Notes: generated from the letters alone by a model not told the origin. Shown: positions 34,001-43,054, counted from the first letter of the stretch. The stretch is DNA of 64,000 nucleotides from Alentia gelatinosa (GCA_950022655.1 OX465592.1:2070623-2134622), one strand, 5' to 3'. Numbers and translations: made by a program.

Positions 34001-35408
34001 CAAAAAAGTTATATTTTATTCGTTTAGTATTAGAATAATACACAAGGAATCGGTTTGATTTGATAATTATCAGTTTTTGAAAATCACCAGGTGGTGTGAA
34101 TTGTAGGATATGCCTTTAATGGCTTATTATAGATTGAGTTTAAGAATCATTCACTCCGTGACTGGGGTCTCAAGGATACTCGGCGGACGATGACCCACGC
34201 GTGCCCACGCTGAAATTGTCGATAAACCGAACTGTTCTGCTCTCTAGTGGCACAGTTGTTCCACCAGACTGAAAGATGAAAATAGGACAAGAATGTGTAT
34301 ACATTTCCACAATGTCAAGATGTTACAAGATCTATAGGGCAGGAAGTCATATCATAATTAGGGACCTTTTCCAACCAAGCCCCTTTTCTCCATTTTCCGC
34401 CTACCATGACACGGCAGATATAAAATAAAGAGGTTTTTGCTACTTTTCTATTTTGATAACGAAAGAGTTTATTTTACCTTCTACTTCAAAAGTTAAGTAC
34501 CGGTATCACAAAGATTGTAAAAGAAATCTCTATTTGATCAAACTGCATTTTGCTTTTGCTTCCATATGGAATTTTATGCAATCTCCGCTCATATTCTAAA
34601 AGTCAAACATTTTGCCTGACTTTTAACATGATTTATGATGAAATACGTCAAAAATAAAAACAGGTGAATTGTCTCAAAAAATTCAAAATATATGTGACAA
34701 TAAAGCCCATGATCTCTGGTTTAATATGGCACCTTTTGCAAATCTTTATATTTTTAACAGCCCAAGTATAATATGAGAATTTTTGTATATCAAGTCAAAA
34801 AAAAAAAAAAGTTGTCAGTCCCCAATATAATTCATTACAGCTCTATGCCAATACGGTTTAATAGAGTATCGATTTAATTCCTGACACAGCCTTTTATAGT
34901 GTTATTGTTATGTCATGGACTGTTCGCTCATTCTCACTAGAACAGCGTTGTTCTACGTATAACTATAACTAGTATAAGTACTAGATCTTTAACTAGTAAT
35001 AGTTCTAGAACTTAGAAGAATATTGTCCATGGTTATGTCAATACTTAGCATACAACCCCTAATAAAGGTCAAATCATGGTCGCAGTGATTACTAGCAGGG
35101 GACTGGAGATCCCGGGACGTACCAAGTTGGTAGCCCAAAGTTATCCGCTATTATCCCCTCAGTGGTGGAACAAACAGAGTGGTGGAAAAAACAGAGTCGC
35201 ACTACGTCCGACGGTTGAGCGATAATAGGAGAACTGACTTAATCTCTTACTCTTTTCCTCACCAGATCTTATAAAGTTCACTCACCGACACTAAAACAAT
35301 GTTGAGCTTCTGTCTTAGACTAGTTTCGATGAATTTCTCTATCCTGGAGAGGTCCCCTGGAAAGTTGTCGGGTTTTTTAGAGTTACTGAAAAACGCATTC
35401 ACTTCCAT
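25008..35408 (-). CDS. PPCS: Phosphopantothenate-cysteine ligase (PPCS), 8 exons
   Basis: Joins 4'-phosphopantothenate to cysteine, the second step of coenzyme A synthesis, in the cytosol as a dimer. Minus-strand exons: 35408-35286, 34268-34180, 33502-33369, 32185-32106, 30460-30326, 29297-29178, 26203-26138, 25238-25008 (stop included). They sum to 978 nt, 325 residues; the human protein has about 311. The frame closes at every junction. Introns are GT-AG except intron 7, which has a GC donor (CACCAG|GCAAGT). Visible family motifs: SGGTTVPLE (42-50), [10 protein letters not shown] (57-66), AAAVSDF (174-180), PEHKIQSS (188-195), VVVANILE (250-257). The start ATG precedes MEVNAFFSN; vertebrate N-termini differ, so it is the least certain part. 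The last ~25 residues after the conserved HEAF are an extension. Introns 1-7 are full of transposon copies; the 5' end lies near 35450. Confidence 0.95.
25650..25935. repeat. Dispersed repeat in PPCS intron 7
   Basis: About 280 bp starting TGTTTGTTTGGGTAGTTTAA, containing AACAAGGTATGCTGCCTGG and CTCTTGCCAGTGTTATGG, and closely matching 30537-30810 in intron 4. The first motif also recurs at 22360, 27405 and 32455, which indicates a SINE-like family. No inverted ends seen. Confidence 0.7.
25944..26150 (-). repeat. 44-bp minisatellite that copies an exon end and its GC donor
   Basis: Five units at exact 44-bp spacing (25944, 25988, 26032, 26076, 26120). On the minus strand the rightmost unit includes the last 13 nt of PPCS exon 7 (ATACAACCACCAG) and its donor GCAAGTACC. 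Each of the four intronic units repeats TCTTTAG (or TTTAAATAC in the last) + ATACAACCACCAG + GCAAGTACC, that is, an acceptor-like AG, the exon end and the GC donor (one unit has CCCCCAG). Which donor is used cannot be told; only the first is needed for the reading frame. Confidence 0.85.
26450..26850. repeat. Dispersed repeat and foldback in PPCS intron 6
   Basis: 26450-26640 is the inverse of 23815-24000. 26700-26850 has an inverted pair GTTAACCTTATTGGGATG / TGTCCCAATAAGGTAAAAAC around a CTATTCAACTTGCTCTATAGG centre. Confidence 0.5.
26870..27165. mobile_element. Foldback element, near-complete, GACA apex
   Basis: Arms TTTTGGTCAAAGTCGCCG and TTCTTTGACCAAAACGAATT, apex GGCGACAGCT (26933-26942: a GC stem on GACA), then CTCACCCCTG and a closing GTTAAGCTTATAG module with ACCAGGGGTGAGATAAAT. 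Same layout as 3780-4040 and 59430-59745. In PPCS intron 6. Confidence 0.75.
27490..27780. mobile_element. Foldback element with GCGAAGC apex
   Basis: Begins with a degenerate TTTATTTCACTCC terminus and CCATAGGCTTAATG. Arms CGATGAAAATAACTTCGTCC and CAAGTTATTTTCATC surround AATTCACTCAGCTTCGCTTC; GCTTCGC at 27711-27717 is the complement of GCGAAGC. Matching copy at 33040-33305. In PPCS intron 6. Confidence 0.75.
27825..28010. mobile_element. Fragment of GGCATATCC-family TIR element
   Basis: Holds AATCAGGGGTCACCATGCG, GATCAATATTAGGATAG and TAGTAAAACCCATGCC, all interior parts of the family at 14276. Ends are missing. In PPCS intron 6. Confidence 0.65.
28185..29150. mobile_element. Non-autonomous element with GACGTTAGGGCCCACC ends
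   Basis: Inverted termini TAGACGTTAGGGCCCACC and GGTGGGCCCTAACGTCC. Left part (28195-28440) is a minisatellite of GGGACGTTAGGGCCCACC with a CACCTGAAAGTCGGG or CTCATC spacer. The right half contains two tandem copies of a ~120-bp unit (GTTTGGGGTCTGTCTTT, 28760-29080). Its right end lies about 27 bp from the exon 6 donor of PPCS. A related copy spans 42420-43540. Confidence 0.7.
29400..29530. mobile_element. Small foldback MITE next to duplicated exon
   Basis: Inverted termini ACCATGCTTGTACATG and CATGTACAAGCATGGT, with arms CAGAACGAGATGGGGAATTG / CAATTCCCATTGAGTTTTG. Same terminal type as 50890-51030. It lies between PPCS exon 6 and a decayed duplicate of that exon. Confidence 0.7.
29533..29640 (-). 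pseudogene. Decayed partial duplicate of PPCS exon 6
   Basis: Minus-strand sequence at about 29577-29535 translates [14 protein letters not shown], matching the start of exon 6 ([14 protein letters not shown]), and continues upstream into about 60 bp resembling the exon 6 intron. The acceptor TTTAG|CC has become ATGGCC, so the AG is lost. The copy is cut off at the MITE. It lies upstream of the real exon 6 inside intron 5. Confidence 0.8.
30505..30536. repeat. TTTA microsatellite and T run
   Basis: Five TTTA-type units followed by a T run, immediately before the dispersed repeat at 30537. Confidence 0.8.
30537..30810. repeat. Dispersed repeat in PPCS intron 4
   Basis: Matches 25650-25935 in the same orientation, beginning TGTTTGTTTGGGTAGTTTAA and ending near TGTGGCCTGACAATGTA. 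Confidence 0.7.
30820..31435. other. CATGCGAC-rich stretch, then no feature
   Basis: CATGCGA or its complement occurs about seven times between 30824 and 30995, in both orientations. 31040-31435 shows nothing; the 83-codon frame at 31120 has no motif. Confidence 0.4.
31436..31770 (+). repeat. Dispersed TTTATTAGAGCGTGCTT repeat in PPCS intron 4
   Basis: Collinear with 15128-15430 and 51640-51950 from TTTATTAGAGCGTGCTT through CTGACCATGACCAATCAC to AACCCAAACCTTTT. Confidence 0.7.
31890..32010 (+). promoter_or_regulatory. TATA/CCAAT promoter-like module inside PPCS intron 4
   Basis: Plus strand: a GCGCTGTC / GACAGCGC hairpin (31895-31922), inverted CCAAT (GATTGG, 31924), TATAAAAGG at 31956-31964, and a palindrome GTGACAGTTCAAACTGTCAC at about 31967-31986 where initiation would be expected. 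No downstream exon is recognised. It may be the internal promoter of a repeat. Confidence 0.4.
32230..33035. other. PPCS intron 3, no gene; poly-C tract
   Basis: AT-rich, with another TTTGTTTGGGTAATTTAAGG fragment at about 32455 and a run of about 19 C plus CACCCCCCGGGG at 32851-32880. Confidence 0.5.
33040..33305. mobile_element. Foldback element with GCGAAGC apex (PPCS intron 3)
   Basis: Arms GAGATGAAAATAGCTTGG and AGGTTATTTTCATCGAG surround AATTCATGAAGCGAAGCTGA; GCGAAGC is at 33079-33085. Closes with TTTATCTCACCC, an AATGTAAAGCCTAAAG module and GGGGTGAGATAAAA. Inverted partner of 27490-27780. Confidence 0.75.
33640..34130. mobile_element. TIR element of GGCATATCC family (PPCS intron 2)
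   Basis: Right end AATTGTAGGATATGCCTTTAA; interior ATCACCAGGTGGTGTG and CCCGTGTGACTTTCTCC. Left end is unclear. Confidence 0.65.
34270..35280. other. PPCS intron 1, no feature
   Basis: AT-rich intron with no repeat that I could match elsewhere except an A run at 34798. A short CTAGTATAAGTACTAG palindrome-like stretch lies at about 34967. Confidence 0.45.
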
Positions 35409-35660
35409 TTTCGCGTGTTTGTGCACACTGCACCGCTAGAGCAACCTTCGGAAACAGCTTTTGCAGCACAATAAACCGGAGCGGCGCAGTGTGGTGTTTG
35501 TGAAATGTGCTGCCATCTTCAGGGATAGCGGTAAACTACATGTAGTTCTTGAGTCAGCCGTCAGGAGGCAGCGCAGATTGAGACGCATTCAACACAGACT
35601 GATCATCATACAACTTCCAAAGACCAGAGGCATGCTAAATAACTTATTCCTGCAAAAGTA
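35409..35660. promoter_or_regulatory. Upstream region of PPCS
   Basis: The start codon of PPCS is at 35408 (minus). Upstream DNA is moderately GC-rich to about 35480, without an obvious TATA box. A divergent 66-codon frame (35461-35661, plus) opens here, but it has no recognisable family. Confidence 0.4.
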
Positions 35661-35666
35661 AAGGTA

Positions 35667-36095
35667 TAAGACACCGACTTATGTTCCCGTTTCATCCCGA
35701 CCGTCGGCTCGGTGAGAGTCAGGAATGAAATGACAATGTCTTATGCCAAAAGACATCGACATGCACACTATTCCCGGTCACACCTCCTCCTTTCAAAACC
35801 TCGTAAATAGATCCCCCGAAAGAGATCAAAGAGATCAAAGAGAGCGACCAAGAGTAAGATAAGTATATATATATATATAGGCAATAATGCTAAGTTTAAT
35901 AATTTCTGGGTATAGAATGTAAGAATTCAAAGCAGCACTAAATAAGCGGGAATCAGATTCGGGAACAGTCTCTGAGTCTGTGAAGTGCGTAGGGCATCGA
36001 AATCTTTGGATCAGTGAGAGTCGGTCATATTTGACATGGTAGTAATGCCAGTCCTGTCGAGAAATGTAATAATATGAGAAAACTGTTTAGGGAGC
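35667..36095. mobile_element. TIR transposon copy, ATAAGACACCGAC end
   Basis: Shares TATAAGACACCGAC, CCCGACCGTCGGCTCGGTG, ATGTCTTATGCC and AGAGTCGGTCATATTTGACA with 8127-8697. The right terminus is lost, so the copy is truncated. Confidence 0.7.
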
Positions 36096-36349
36096 CAAAG
36101 TGAACCCGCTGAAACCATATATACCCGTTTTCAAAAGACCATTTCCGGATATTATAGGCGCCCAGTACTTTGACTATGTAGGTTCGAGATTATAAATGGG
36201 TCACTCTCCAATCTTTTAGATCCACACTTTTGATAAACTATTGTCATCCTGGGACCTAGCTTCGGGAAAGAGTTATTCAGAGACGATAGTAGTAAACTAC
36301 TCTTCCAAAGTTACAAACGAGAACAAAAACAAAATTCTAGCCTCAAACC

Positions 36350-36645
36350 CCCATTCGTTGATTCAACCTGGAAGTAGGTGGCGCTTCGAACCCCCTCCGC
36401 GGCCATCTTGGCAAGGAACCTACACAGTGTTAAGCCTATGGCGAATTCAAACGGTCATTCTGATAGTTTTTTATATGTGGGAATGTATTAAGTAACCCCC
36501 AAGCTCCTCTCTTGACTAAACCAGACCACCCTGGCAGTTTCAGATCAAATTATTACGTGATGGCCTCAATTTAGCCTTCAAACGCGATGTCAACAAATCG
36601 TCAAAACAACCAATTTATTTTGAGTTGGCACGTTTAAACCATGTC
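36350..36645. repeat. 300-bp repeat, inverse of 40480-40760
   Basis: Contains GGAAGTAGGTGGCGCTTCGA, GCCATCTTGGCAAGGAACC, GTGTTAAGCCTATGGCGAAT, TTTCAGATCAAAT and GAGTTGGCACGTTTAAACC. The same series appears in reverse at 40480-40760. The GCCATCTTGGC part resembles a YY1 site. Confidence 0.7.
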
Positions 36646-36654
36646 TGGATGTTG

Positions 36655-37005
36655 GATATATTATTACATACCTATGGCCGAACGTCTATGAAATACTACC
36701 CGCTGCTTGGGGTGTAGTATAGATAATGTTCGGGCGCACTGCGCCTGTAGTGAATATTCGGGTGCACTGTGACCATCGAGTCAATTGGTAGATATCATAA
36801 GTATTGAAAATGGCATTTTTTTGGTATTTAGGTATGTAATAATAAGAAAACGTAGTGACTGAGCCCATAGGGATGCCATTCTCGGCCTTTTTATGCCATA
36901 AATACGTCCCGACGCCACAGGCGTCGGGACGTATTTATGGCATAAAAAGACCTCGAACGGACATCCCTTCGGGCTCAATAACCACGTTTTCTCTTAATCC
37001 TATTT
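36655..37005. mobile_element. Foldback element with GACGCCACAGGCGTC apex
   Basis: Arms GGCCTTTTTATGCCATAAAT and ATTTATGGCATAAAAAGACC form a near-perfect palindrome through CGTCCCGACGCCACAGGCGTCGGGACG, around 36886-36952. Flanks AGAAAACGTAGTGACTGAGC / GGCTCAATAACCACGTTTTC. The outer part contains GTTCGGGCGCACTGCGCC, the seed of the 28-bp minisatellite at 45309. Relative at 46130-46410. Confidence 0.75.
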
Positions 37006-37552
37006 AAAAGATTGCATGTACAGATTGCACATTAGAATGTCGGAAACAATATTTTTTCCCCATTTAACACTCTGACAGCGCTTTGTGGTCACCAGCAATA
37101 TGGCGGACCTTGTCCGTTGTCAGGGAAATTTGCATATATTGGAGGGTCATCACCAGATGACTCAGAGAATAGGCTTAGCACTAAGCCTCATTCTTACTGG
37201 CCACTGGAAATGGTGTTTTGAACACAGGTATCTGCCGTTTTAGTGGGTTTACTTCGGCTCCCTATTCCTGTGACCAAATTTTTTAGACCGAGGTTTAAAT
37301 GTCCAGGCACAGGGGTGAGGTAAAATAAAAATTCAAACACAGGTTTTCATATTATTATTTACCTCGAAATAATTACTATAATGTTAATAATTAAGTAGTG
37401 GCAGCCGTTTCTAGATCTATTTGGGCACACAACGGATGAACAGAAATACGCTATGGGTGGGATTTTTAAAACCTGCTAAATTACCGAAAACAGGGTTATT
37501 TAAGGCTAATGATGTATAAACGTATGTCATCGATGTAAAAGTGGCATTTTCT

Positions 37553-39312
37553 GGTGCATCTTTAGGCCACTTAAAAAAACAAACTTGTTTCTCATCACCG
37601 CGCGCGTCAGCAAAAACGTTTTTTGAAGATTTTTTTTTTTTTTTTTTTTTCATAAATGAGATGAAAATTTGATAGAAATCATGAAAAATATGAGTATTTG
37701 GTATCAAATTAAAGCTCCTGATGTAAGGAATGCATTCAATATGGTTATATGGTTGGCAAAAGTTATGCATCAAGTGGTGTCATGTAACCAATTAAGGGGG
37801 GCATCCACCAACCACGACAAGGCTACGACAATGGCTTTCCGACAAGGTCCACGACAGCTCTACGATTGGAAGCCTTGTCGTAGCCTTGTTGTGGTTGGTG
37901 GACCCCAGTTCCCGACAAAATGCTACAACAAGGCCACGACAGGCTGCGACATGAAGCTTGTCGGGGGCCTTCCGACAAGGCTACGACAATATCGAACATG
38001 TTCGATTTTTACTACGACTAGACCTTTGTCGTGGAGTGTTGTGGATTCCTCGATATCACTGTCGTAGTGTGTCGGAACCATGGGTGCCTTTTTTATGGCA
38101 ACCAGCAACGTCTACGACACGCCACGACACCGCTGTCCCGACCCAGCTCTTCTCACGACAAGGCTGCGACAAGGCTACGATTGGAACTTTCATGTCGGCA
38201 CTTGTCGTAGCCTTGTCGTGGTTGGTGGACGCCCCCCTTTAGAGTAAAACCCCACTCCTGGGACACCCCACACGCTCCCGACATGCCATGACACTGCTGT
38301 GTTGGTGGACCCCAGTTCCCGACAAGAGGCTACAACAAGGCCATGACAGGCTGCGACATGAAGCTTGTTGGGGGCCTTCCGACAAGGCTACGACAATATC
38401 GAATATGTTCGATTTTTGCTACGACTAGACCTTTGTCGTGGAGTGTTGTGAATTCCTCGATATCACTGTCGTAGTGTGTCGGAACCGTGGGCGCCTTTTT
38501 TACGGCAACCAGCAACGTCTATGACACGCCCGCCATGCGGTCCCGACACTGCTCTTCTCACAACAAGGCTGCGACAAGGCTGCGATTGCAACTTTCATGT
38601 CGGCACTTGTTGTAGCCTTGTTGTGGTTGGTGGACGCCCCCCTTTAGAGTAAAACCCCGCTCCTGGGACACCCCACACGCTCCTGACACGCCATGACACT
38701 CCATGACAAAGGTCCAGTTGTAGGAAAAATCGAACATGTTTGATTTTGTTGTAGCCTTGTCGGAAGGCCCCTGACAAGCTTCCCAGTCGCAGCCTGTCAT
38801 GGCCTTGTCATAGACTCTTGTCGGGAACTGGGGTCCACCAACCACAACAAGGCTGCGCCAAGTCCACCAATCGTAGGCCTGTCGTGGACCTTGTCGGAAT
38901 GCCATTGTCGTAGCCTTGTCGTGGTTGGTGGACGCCCGCCTTAAGCCCTTGTCGGAAGCCTGCCTCCACTAGTGCAGCATGCTAAGATAGCCTGACACGC
39001 TCCGACACACTCCAACACTCCCAGGCAGGGACGATGAATGCCTTAAGGCACTCCCATGCAGGGGAGGAGGAATGCGACAAAATTCATAGACTTTCTAAAT
39101 ATTGGCAAAATAATTGAAAAGATGTGCGGAAAAAATATGTAGGAATTTATCTCACCCATCACATTGACTGTTGGGCTAACATCTGTGACATAATCTCCCA
39201 TTACACACAGTAAAATGAGTGAGATATTAGGAACTTACAGTGAGACTGCAAGATATGACCTAAATAAGTGTCTGAAGTCCATATTATTACACTTCAAAAG
39301 TCATCTCTGACC

Positions 39313-39347
<35 letters not shown>

Positions 39348-39415
39348 GCCCTCGTCATATTTTTCATGGCTTGGTGATGAGAAACAATTTTTTTTTTTGA
39401 GTGGCCTTAGATGGT
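37553..39415. mobile_element. GGCCACTCAAAAAAAC element split by a nested insertion
   Basis: Left end (37553-37795) has GGCCACTTAAAAAAACAAAC, TTGTTTCTCATCACC and TCAAATTAAAGCTCCTGATG. The matching inverted right end is at 39330-39412 (GGTGATGAGAAACAA, GAGTGGCCTTA). In the intact relative (43638-44042) these ends are only about 400 bp apart; here the gap contains the CGACAAGG foldback plus other DNA. Confidence 0.65.
37796..38945. mobile_element. Foldback cluster with CACGACAAGGCTACGAC ends
   Basis: Termini GGGGGCATCCACCAACCACG and CGTGGTTGGTGGACGCC at 37796, 38236 and 38945: a complete element (37796-38240) followed by two partial tandem or inverted copies. The interior repeats CGACAAGGCTACGAC and its complement many times, so the whole 1.15 kb can fold. 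Frames with TTRPLSW or YDWKPCRSL peptides are read-through of the repeat. Confidence 0.8.
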
Positions 39416-39725
39416 CTTTCATTCCAACCTAGGGTTTTGTATAGCTCTGAGGAATTTTTCCTTCCGAAATTCAACAAAATCTGTAGCTTTTAAATTATAC
39501 ATAACTGATTTCTAAGTTGAATCTTGGCCTTTTCTGTCATCTTCGATTTAAGTTCGGCTATCTGGATAAGTTATTTAGAGAAGACTACACGATTTTGCAA
39601 TAACAATTCCAAATCTTCATTTCACTCCGCCAACTTAGCTCGGGAGGGCCAAGGACCAGAGACCGATCAGGGACCACCATACATATGTCGATTTTAAAGT
39701 AACCACCTGAAACTTAATAATATTT
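38946..39725. other. Repeat-derived DNA, poly-A tract
   Basis: Includes a half foldback terminus ATTTATCTCACCCATCAC (39147) and a run of about 27 A at 39318. 39416-39725 shows nothing; it would be the 3' region of the small gene (minus strand). Confidence 0.45.
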
Positions 39726-41262
39726 TTACATCTTGATATTGAACGTGAAGTTCCTTCCGCTTATATTAGCGCCTGCCAAGAATCCTCGAATCACATCAGT
39801 TTTAGACATTGCGTTCACGGTTTGGCTGAGGCTTTGACGGATGTCCTTCGCAGGGACTACCAGAAGTTCCATGTCTTGGACTAGGTCTGCGTAGAACTCT
39901 TGTGTCAACTCATCCTACATATATACAAAGTTGGGAACGAATTATATTTTGAAACAATTTATTAATAGTCACTTATTCTAATTTCAGCAATTTTTACTAT
40001 CCTTAATCTTTCTATTTCAGCATCGTCCAGAGCGAGTCGTTTAGGCTGTGTCGCGGCTGCTGCTGTCACTGCCCTCTTCCTTCTCATCGCTATGGGCGGC
40101 GTAATTTGGGCCACTGTCATCTCGTCTATCAGAGCAGCCTGAAGAGTACAGAAAGACAAGAAATTGATTTTGATAACCGGAATATGTCTAAAAACAATGT
40201 GATATAACCGGAATTCAAGCCATTCTACGAAACTGGATTTAAATTGATGATCTGCGATGGAGTCAAGCGTTATCAACTACATTCGCCGAGTCATCTGGCA
40301 ACTTCCAGTTGGAAATCCCCTCCGAATTCCCTTAACAATGGACATATCCGCCATCTTGCTGGTGAATACAAAGCGCTATCAGAGTGTAAAATAGTGGAAA
40401 ACTCTAATAATCTACTTCATAATGTGTAATTTACACACGTAATAGTTGTAATAAGGTTATTTACATTATCCAGACAGATTTAAACGTGCCAACTCGAAGA
40501 ACATCGTTGTTTCGACGATTTGTTGACATCGCAATCGGAGGCTAAACTGGGGCCATCACGTAATCACTTGATCTGAAACTGCCAGAGAGGTCTGGTTTTG
40601 TCGATAGATTAACATAAGGGTTACTTAGAACATCCTCACATGTCAAATAATATCGGAAATGAACGTTTGAATTCGCCATAGGCTTAACACTGTGTAGGTT
40701 CCTTGCCAAGATGGCCGTGGAGGCGTTTCGAAGCGCCGCCTACTTCCAGGCTGACTCGACAAATTCTACATGATTACATACCTCACAATGGACTGGCACA
40801 GAGATTCTGGAGGGGGGCAGGGCCCCGGCTGCTGCTGTCACTGGCCATCTCCTATCGATCTCCACGGCGGCACAACTCAGGCCACTGTCATCTCGTCTAC
40901 CCCAGCTGCCTGTGGAAGTGCTGGAGCCTTTATAAAATACAGAAACACAAATCATCGATATTAATAACCAGAACATGTCTAAAAATCACCAAAATTCAAG
41001 AAAATCAGCGCAAACTGGATTTAAGTTGAGGTTCTTCAATGGAGACAAACATTATCAGATACATTCTACTCATGTGTTCTTTTGAAACACAGGAAATAAG
41101 TTCATTGGACTTCAATTTATTGTGCCATTTGGATTTAAGTTGATGTTCTGCGCTGGAGACGAGGATTCTACATACCTGGACTGGAGTTGAAGGTAGGCTG
41201 AAAATCACTCTTCCCTTGTTGAGTATCTGGTACATTTTCCTTTGCTGAGTATTAGATGCCAC
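39726..41262 (-). CDS. Unrecognised 138-residue protein, 3 exons
   Basis: Minus-strand exons 41262-41176, 40138-39998 and 39914-39726 (stop included) give 87+141+189 nt with all junctions in phase 0. Exon 1 (MASNTQQRKMYQ...TPVQ) ends CAG|GTATGT, a strong donor; exon 2 follows TCTTCAG; exon 3 follows ATGTAG. The exon 2 donor (ATA|GTAAAA) is weaker and leaves an 83-bp intron. The protein has a proline/basic middle (ITPPIAMRRKR, 39-49) and a probable helix from LALDDAEIERLRIDELTQEF onward, through to a C-terminal FTFNIKM. I do not recognise the family. Exonic character rests on splice sites, frame agreement and a decayed duplicate of exon 2 in intron 1. An alternative would be that exon 2 reads on to its own stop at 39962. 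Same strand as PPCS, 4.3 kb upstream of it. Confidence 0.6.
40480..40760. repeat. Inverse copy of 36350-36645
   Basis: Within intron 1 of the small gene. Shares AACGTGCCAACTCGAAG, CATCACGTAATCACTTGATC, ATTCGCCATAGGCTTAACAC and TTCCTTGCCAAGATGGCCG with the inverted copy. The ATGG in the last block opens a short frame that stops after about 20 codons. Confidence 0.7.
40825..41085 (-). pseudogene. Decayed duplicate of exon 2 of the small gene
   Basis: Minus-strand GACGAGATGACAGTGGCC and GTGACAGCAGCAGCC are shared with exon 2 (40138-39998), as is upstream intron sequence (AACATGTCTAAAAAT, AACTGGATTTAAGTTGA). In the frame of exon 2 the copy reads VDEMTVA then a stop, where exon 2 reads IDEMTVAQ. 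A third fragment of the upstream part is at 41120-41165. Confidence 0.7.
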
Positions 41263-41790
41263 AGCATACTGTCTCTATGTACAGCAGAAACTTCTAGCGG
41301 ATATCACAAAATTCTAACCTTTTATATGTGGTAGGTAACAATGAGATAGTCTCTTTCACGACCGCTTGGGCGCACGGACCACGCCAACACCTTGAGCCGT
41401 GTACACGCCGTCTGGTGAGTGGTGGCCGCACTACAGGCTAACAATGAGATTAAAAACAAACGAGCCCTCTAGCGTATACCCGAGGAACTAATGGCGTCTA
41501 TCATTTCGCGTGACACAGGTTTTTTTAGCGGCAACCGGCGCATTTGAGTCTCGGAGGTTGATCTCATGGTAAGGAGATCGGAAAACTACAGTTCTAAATT
41601 TTTTTTCAGCATCGTTAGAAGTGAATCGTGAAAGATAAAATAGATCTGACTATATACATGTAAAAAAAGGATAACACTCGCGCACCTCAGTCTCCAACCC
41701 CAATTCTAGTTCACTCTGTCCCTCCAAGCGGATTCGACAAAATTCTAACGTTTTATATGTGTTAGGTAATAATAAAAATGAATCACCAGT
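41263..41790. other. Upstream of small gene, no feature
   Basis: Contains a short duplicated GACAAAATTCTAACGTTTTATATGTG-like sequence (at about 41310 and 41735). No promoter motif that I would name. Confidence 0.4.
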
Positions 41791-42010
41791 TCACCATTGA
41801 GTATTGTGTACACTACCTTCACAGCCGTGGAGTACGAGTTCCCATCGTTAAGCCTATGGAGAAAAATACCGGGGTGAGATAAAAAGAAAAACCTGATGGG
41901 GTAGGATAAAATCTAAGTGTCACTCAAATTCATATAATTGTTTAGATAATGTACATTGTCTTCTGCTACAGATATCACTCAGCTTCACTTCATGATATCA
42001 CTCCGCGAAG
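41790..42010. mobile_element. Foldback element remnants, GTGAAGC apex
   Basis: GTTAAGCCTATGGAG module and ACCGGGGTGAGATAAAA end at 41850-41883; then a second element with GGGGTAGGATAAAATC, arms ATTGTTTAGATAATG / CATATAAACAAT, and apex CACTCAGCTTCACTTCATG (AGTGAAGCT on the other strand, a GAA loop). Confidence 0.6.
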
Positions 42011-42245
42011 ACAACTCACGCCATATAAACAATTTTACTATATACCCATGCCGTATATACTGTATATACGCACCGTTTCGCCATATAACGTAAATATACC
42101 GTACCGAACACTGTTGCGTACGGGAATATACGGAACACTTGTCCTTAACCACTGACTAAAATAGTAGTTGTCAGGCCAAATTAAATTAATCATTTTTATC
42201 AATATCGGGTATATAGAAAATATAGAACGACCTACCATGCTTGTT
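42011..42245. mobile_element. Repeat, inverse of 8990-9240
   Basis: Reads TATACCCATGCCGTATATAC, CACCGTTTCGCCATATAACG and GACCTACCATGCTTG: reverse-orientation copy of the ACAAGCATGGTTGGACG repeat. Confidence 0.65.
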
Positions 42246-42419
42246 CGGTAATCTACGGTTCATACAGAACTCGGCTGAAATGCCCCGTCCAATATCTCGT
42301 TTTGTAGCTTGTACAGCATGGTCAGGACGTTCGATATGGAATTTCATGAGGTTTCTTGATAGGAAACAAACAAACGGCACCCAATACCTTAGGAGGGTCG
42401 CAGCGAAGCCCGACTGGAG

Positions 42420-42545
42420 GTATGTAGACGTTAGGACCCACAACCCGAAAGTCGGGACGTTAGGGCCCACTCATTGGGACGTTAGGGCCCACCCCCGAAA
42501 GTCGGGACGTTAGGGTTCACTCATTGGGACGTTAGGGCCCACCTA
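42420..42545. repeat. Short GGGACGTTAGGGCCCAC array
   Basis: Four units with the spacer CGAAAGTCGGGACG or CTCATTGGGACG, matching the left part of the element at 28185. With 43372-43540 it may mark the two ends of one element interrupted by foldback insertions. Confidence 0.75.
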
Positions 42546-42589
42546 GGTCCAACCCACGGCCCATCTATCTAAACGACATGGAAATATTT

Positions 42590-43000
42590 AGTAGAAACCA
42601 AACGAGAGTTAGCCTTGTCAATGTTTATGCCACGATGGACAGGTCTTGTATTACTACACGAGGCGTTAGCCGAGTTTAGTGAGTAGCAGACCTGACCAGA
42701 GTGGTATAAACATTGACAAGGCTAACCCAAGTTCAGTTTCGTATTTATCCTACCCATCTCACCGATATGCAGAGACAAATTTGTAACTGTCCTTGGTAGT
42801 AGCATGTTGACACTCATTGGAGGATAGTCAAGTTTATCAATGCTGTCAGATCTACTTTCGTTATCTCGTCCCTGATTGGTCCGTTTTTTTAATTCACCTC
42901 GGTGCATAAATAACACTTTATTCAATGCACCGTCAAATACACTGAGTAAATGGTAAACCTATGGCGTTTTTTATTAGGGGTAGGATAAATATAATTGAAA
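42590..43000. mobile_element. Foldback element with GGCGTTAGCC apex
   Basis: Arms AGTTAGCCTTGTCAATGTTT and ACATTGACAAGGCTAACCC, about 60 bp each; apex GGCGTTAGCC at 42662-42671, a GGC/GCC stem on GTTA. Then TTTATCCTACCC and, at the far end, AAACCTATGG with GGGGTAGGATAAAT. Copies at 44340-44990. Confidence 0.8.
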
Positions 43001-43054
43001 TATGCAAATCTGTCAAATCAGTTGTGCCGTTTTTAGGAATAAAAGCAATTTGGT

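Noticed and set aside
35461..35661. Divergent 66-codon ORF upstream of PPCS
   Set aside because: Arg-rich but without a recognisable family; it runs to the edge of a transposon.
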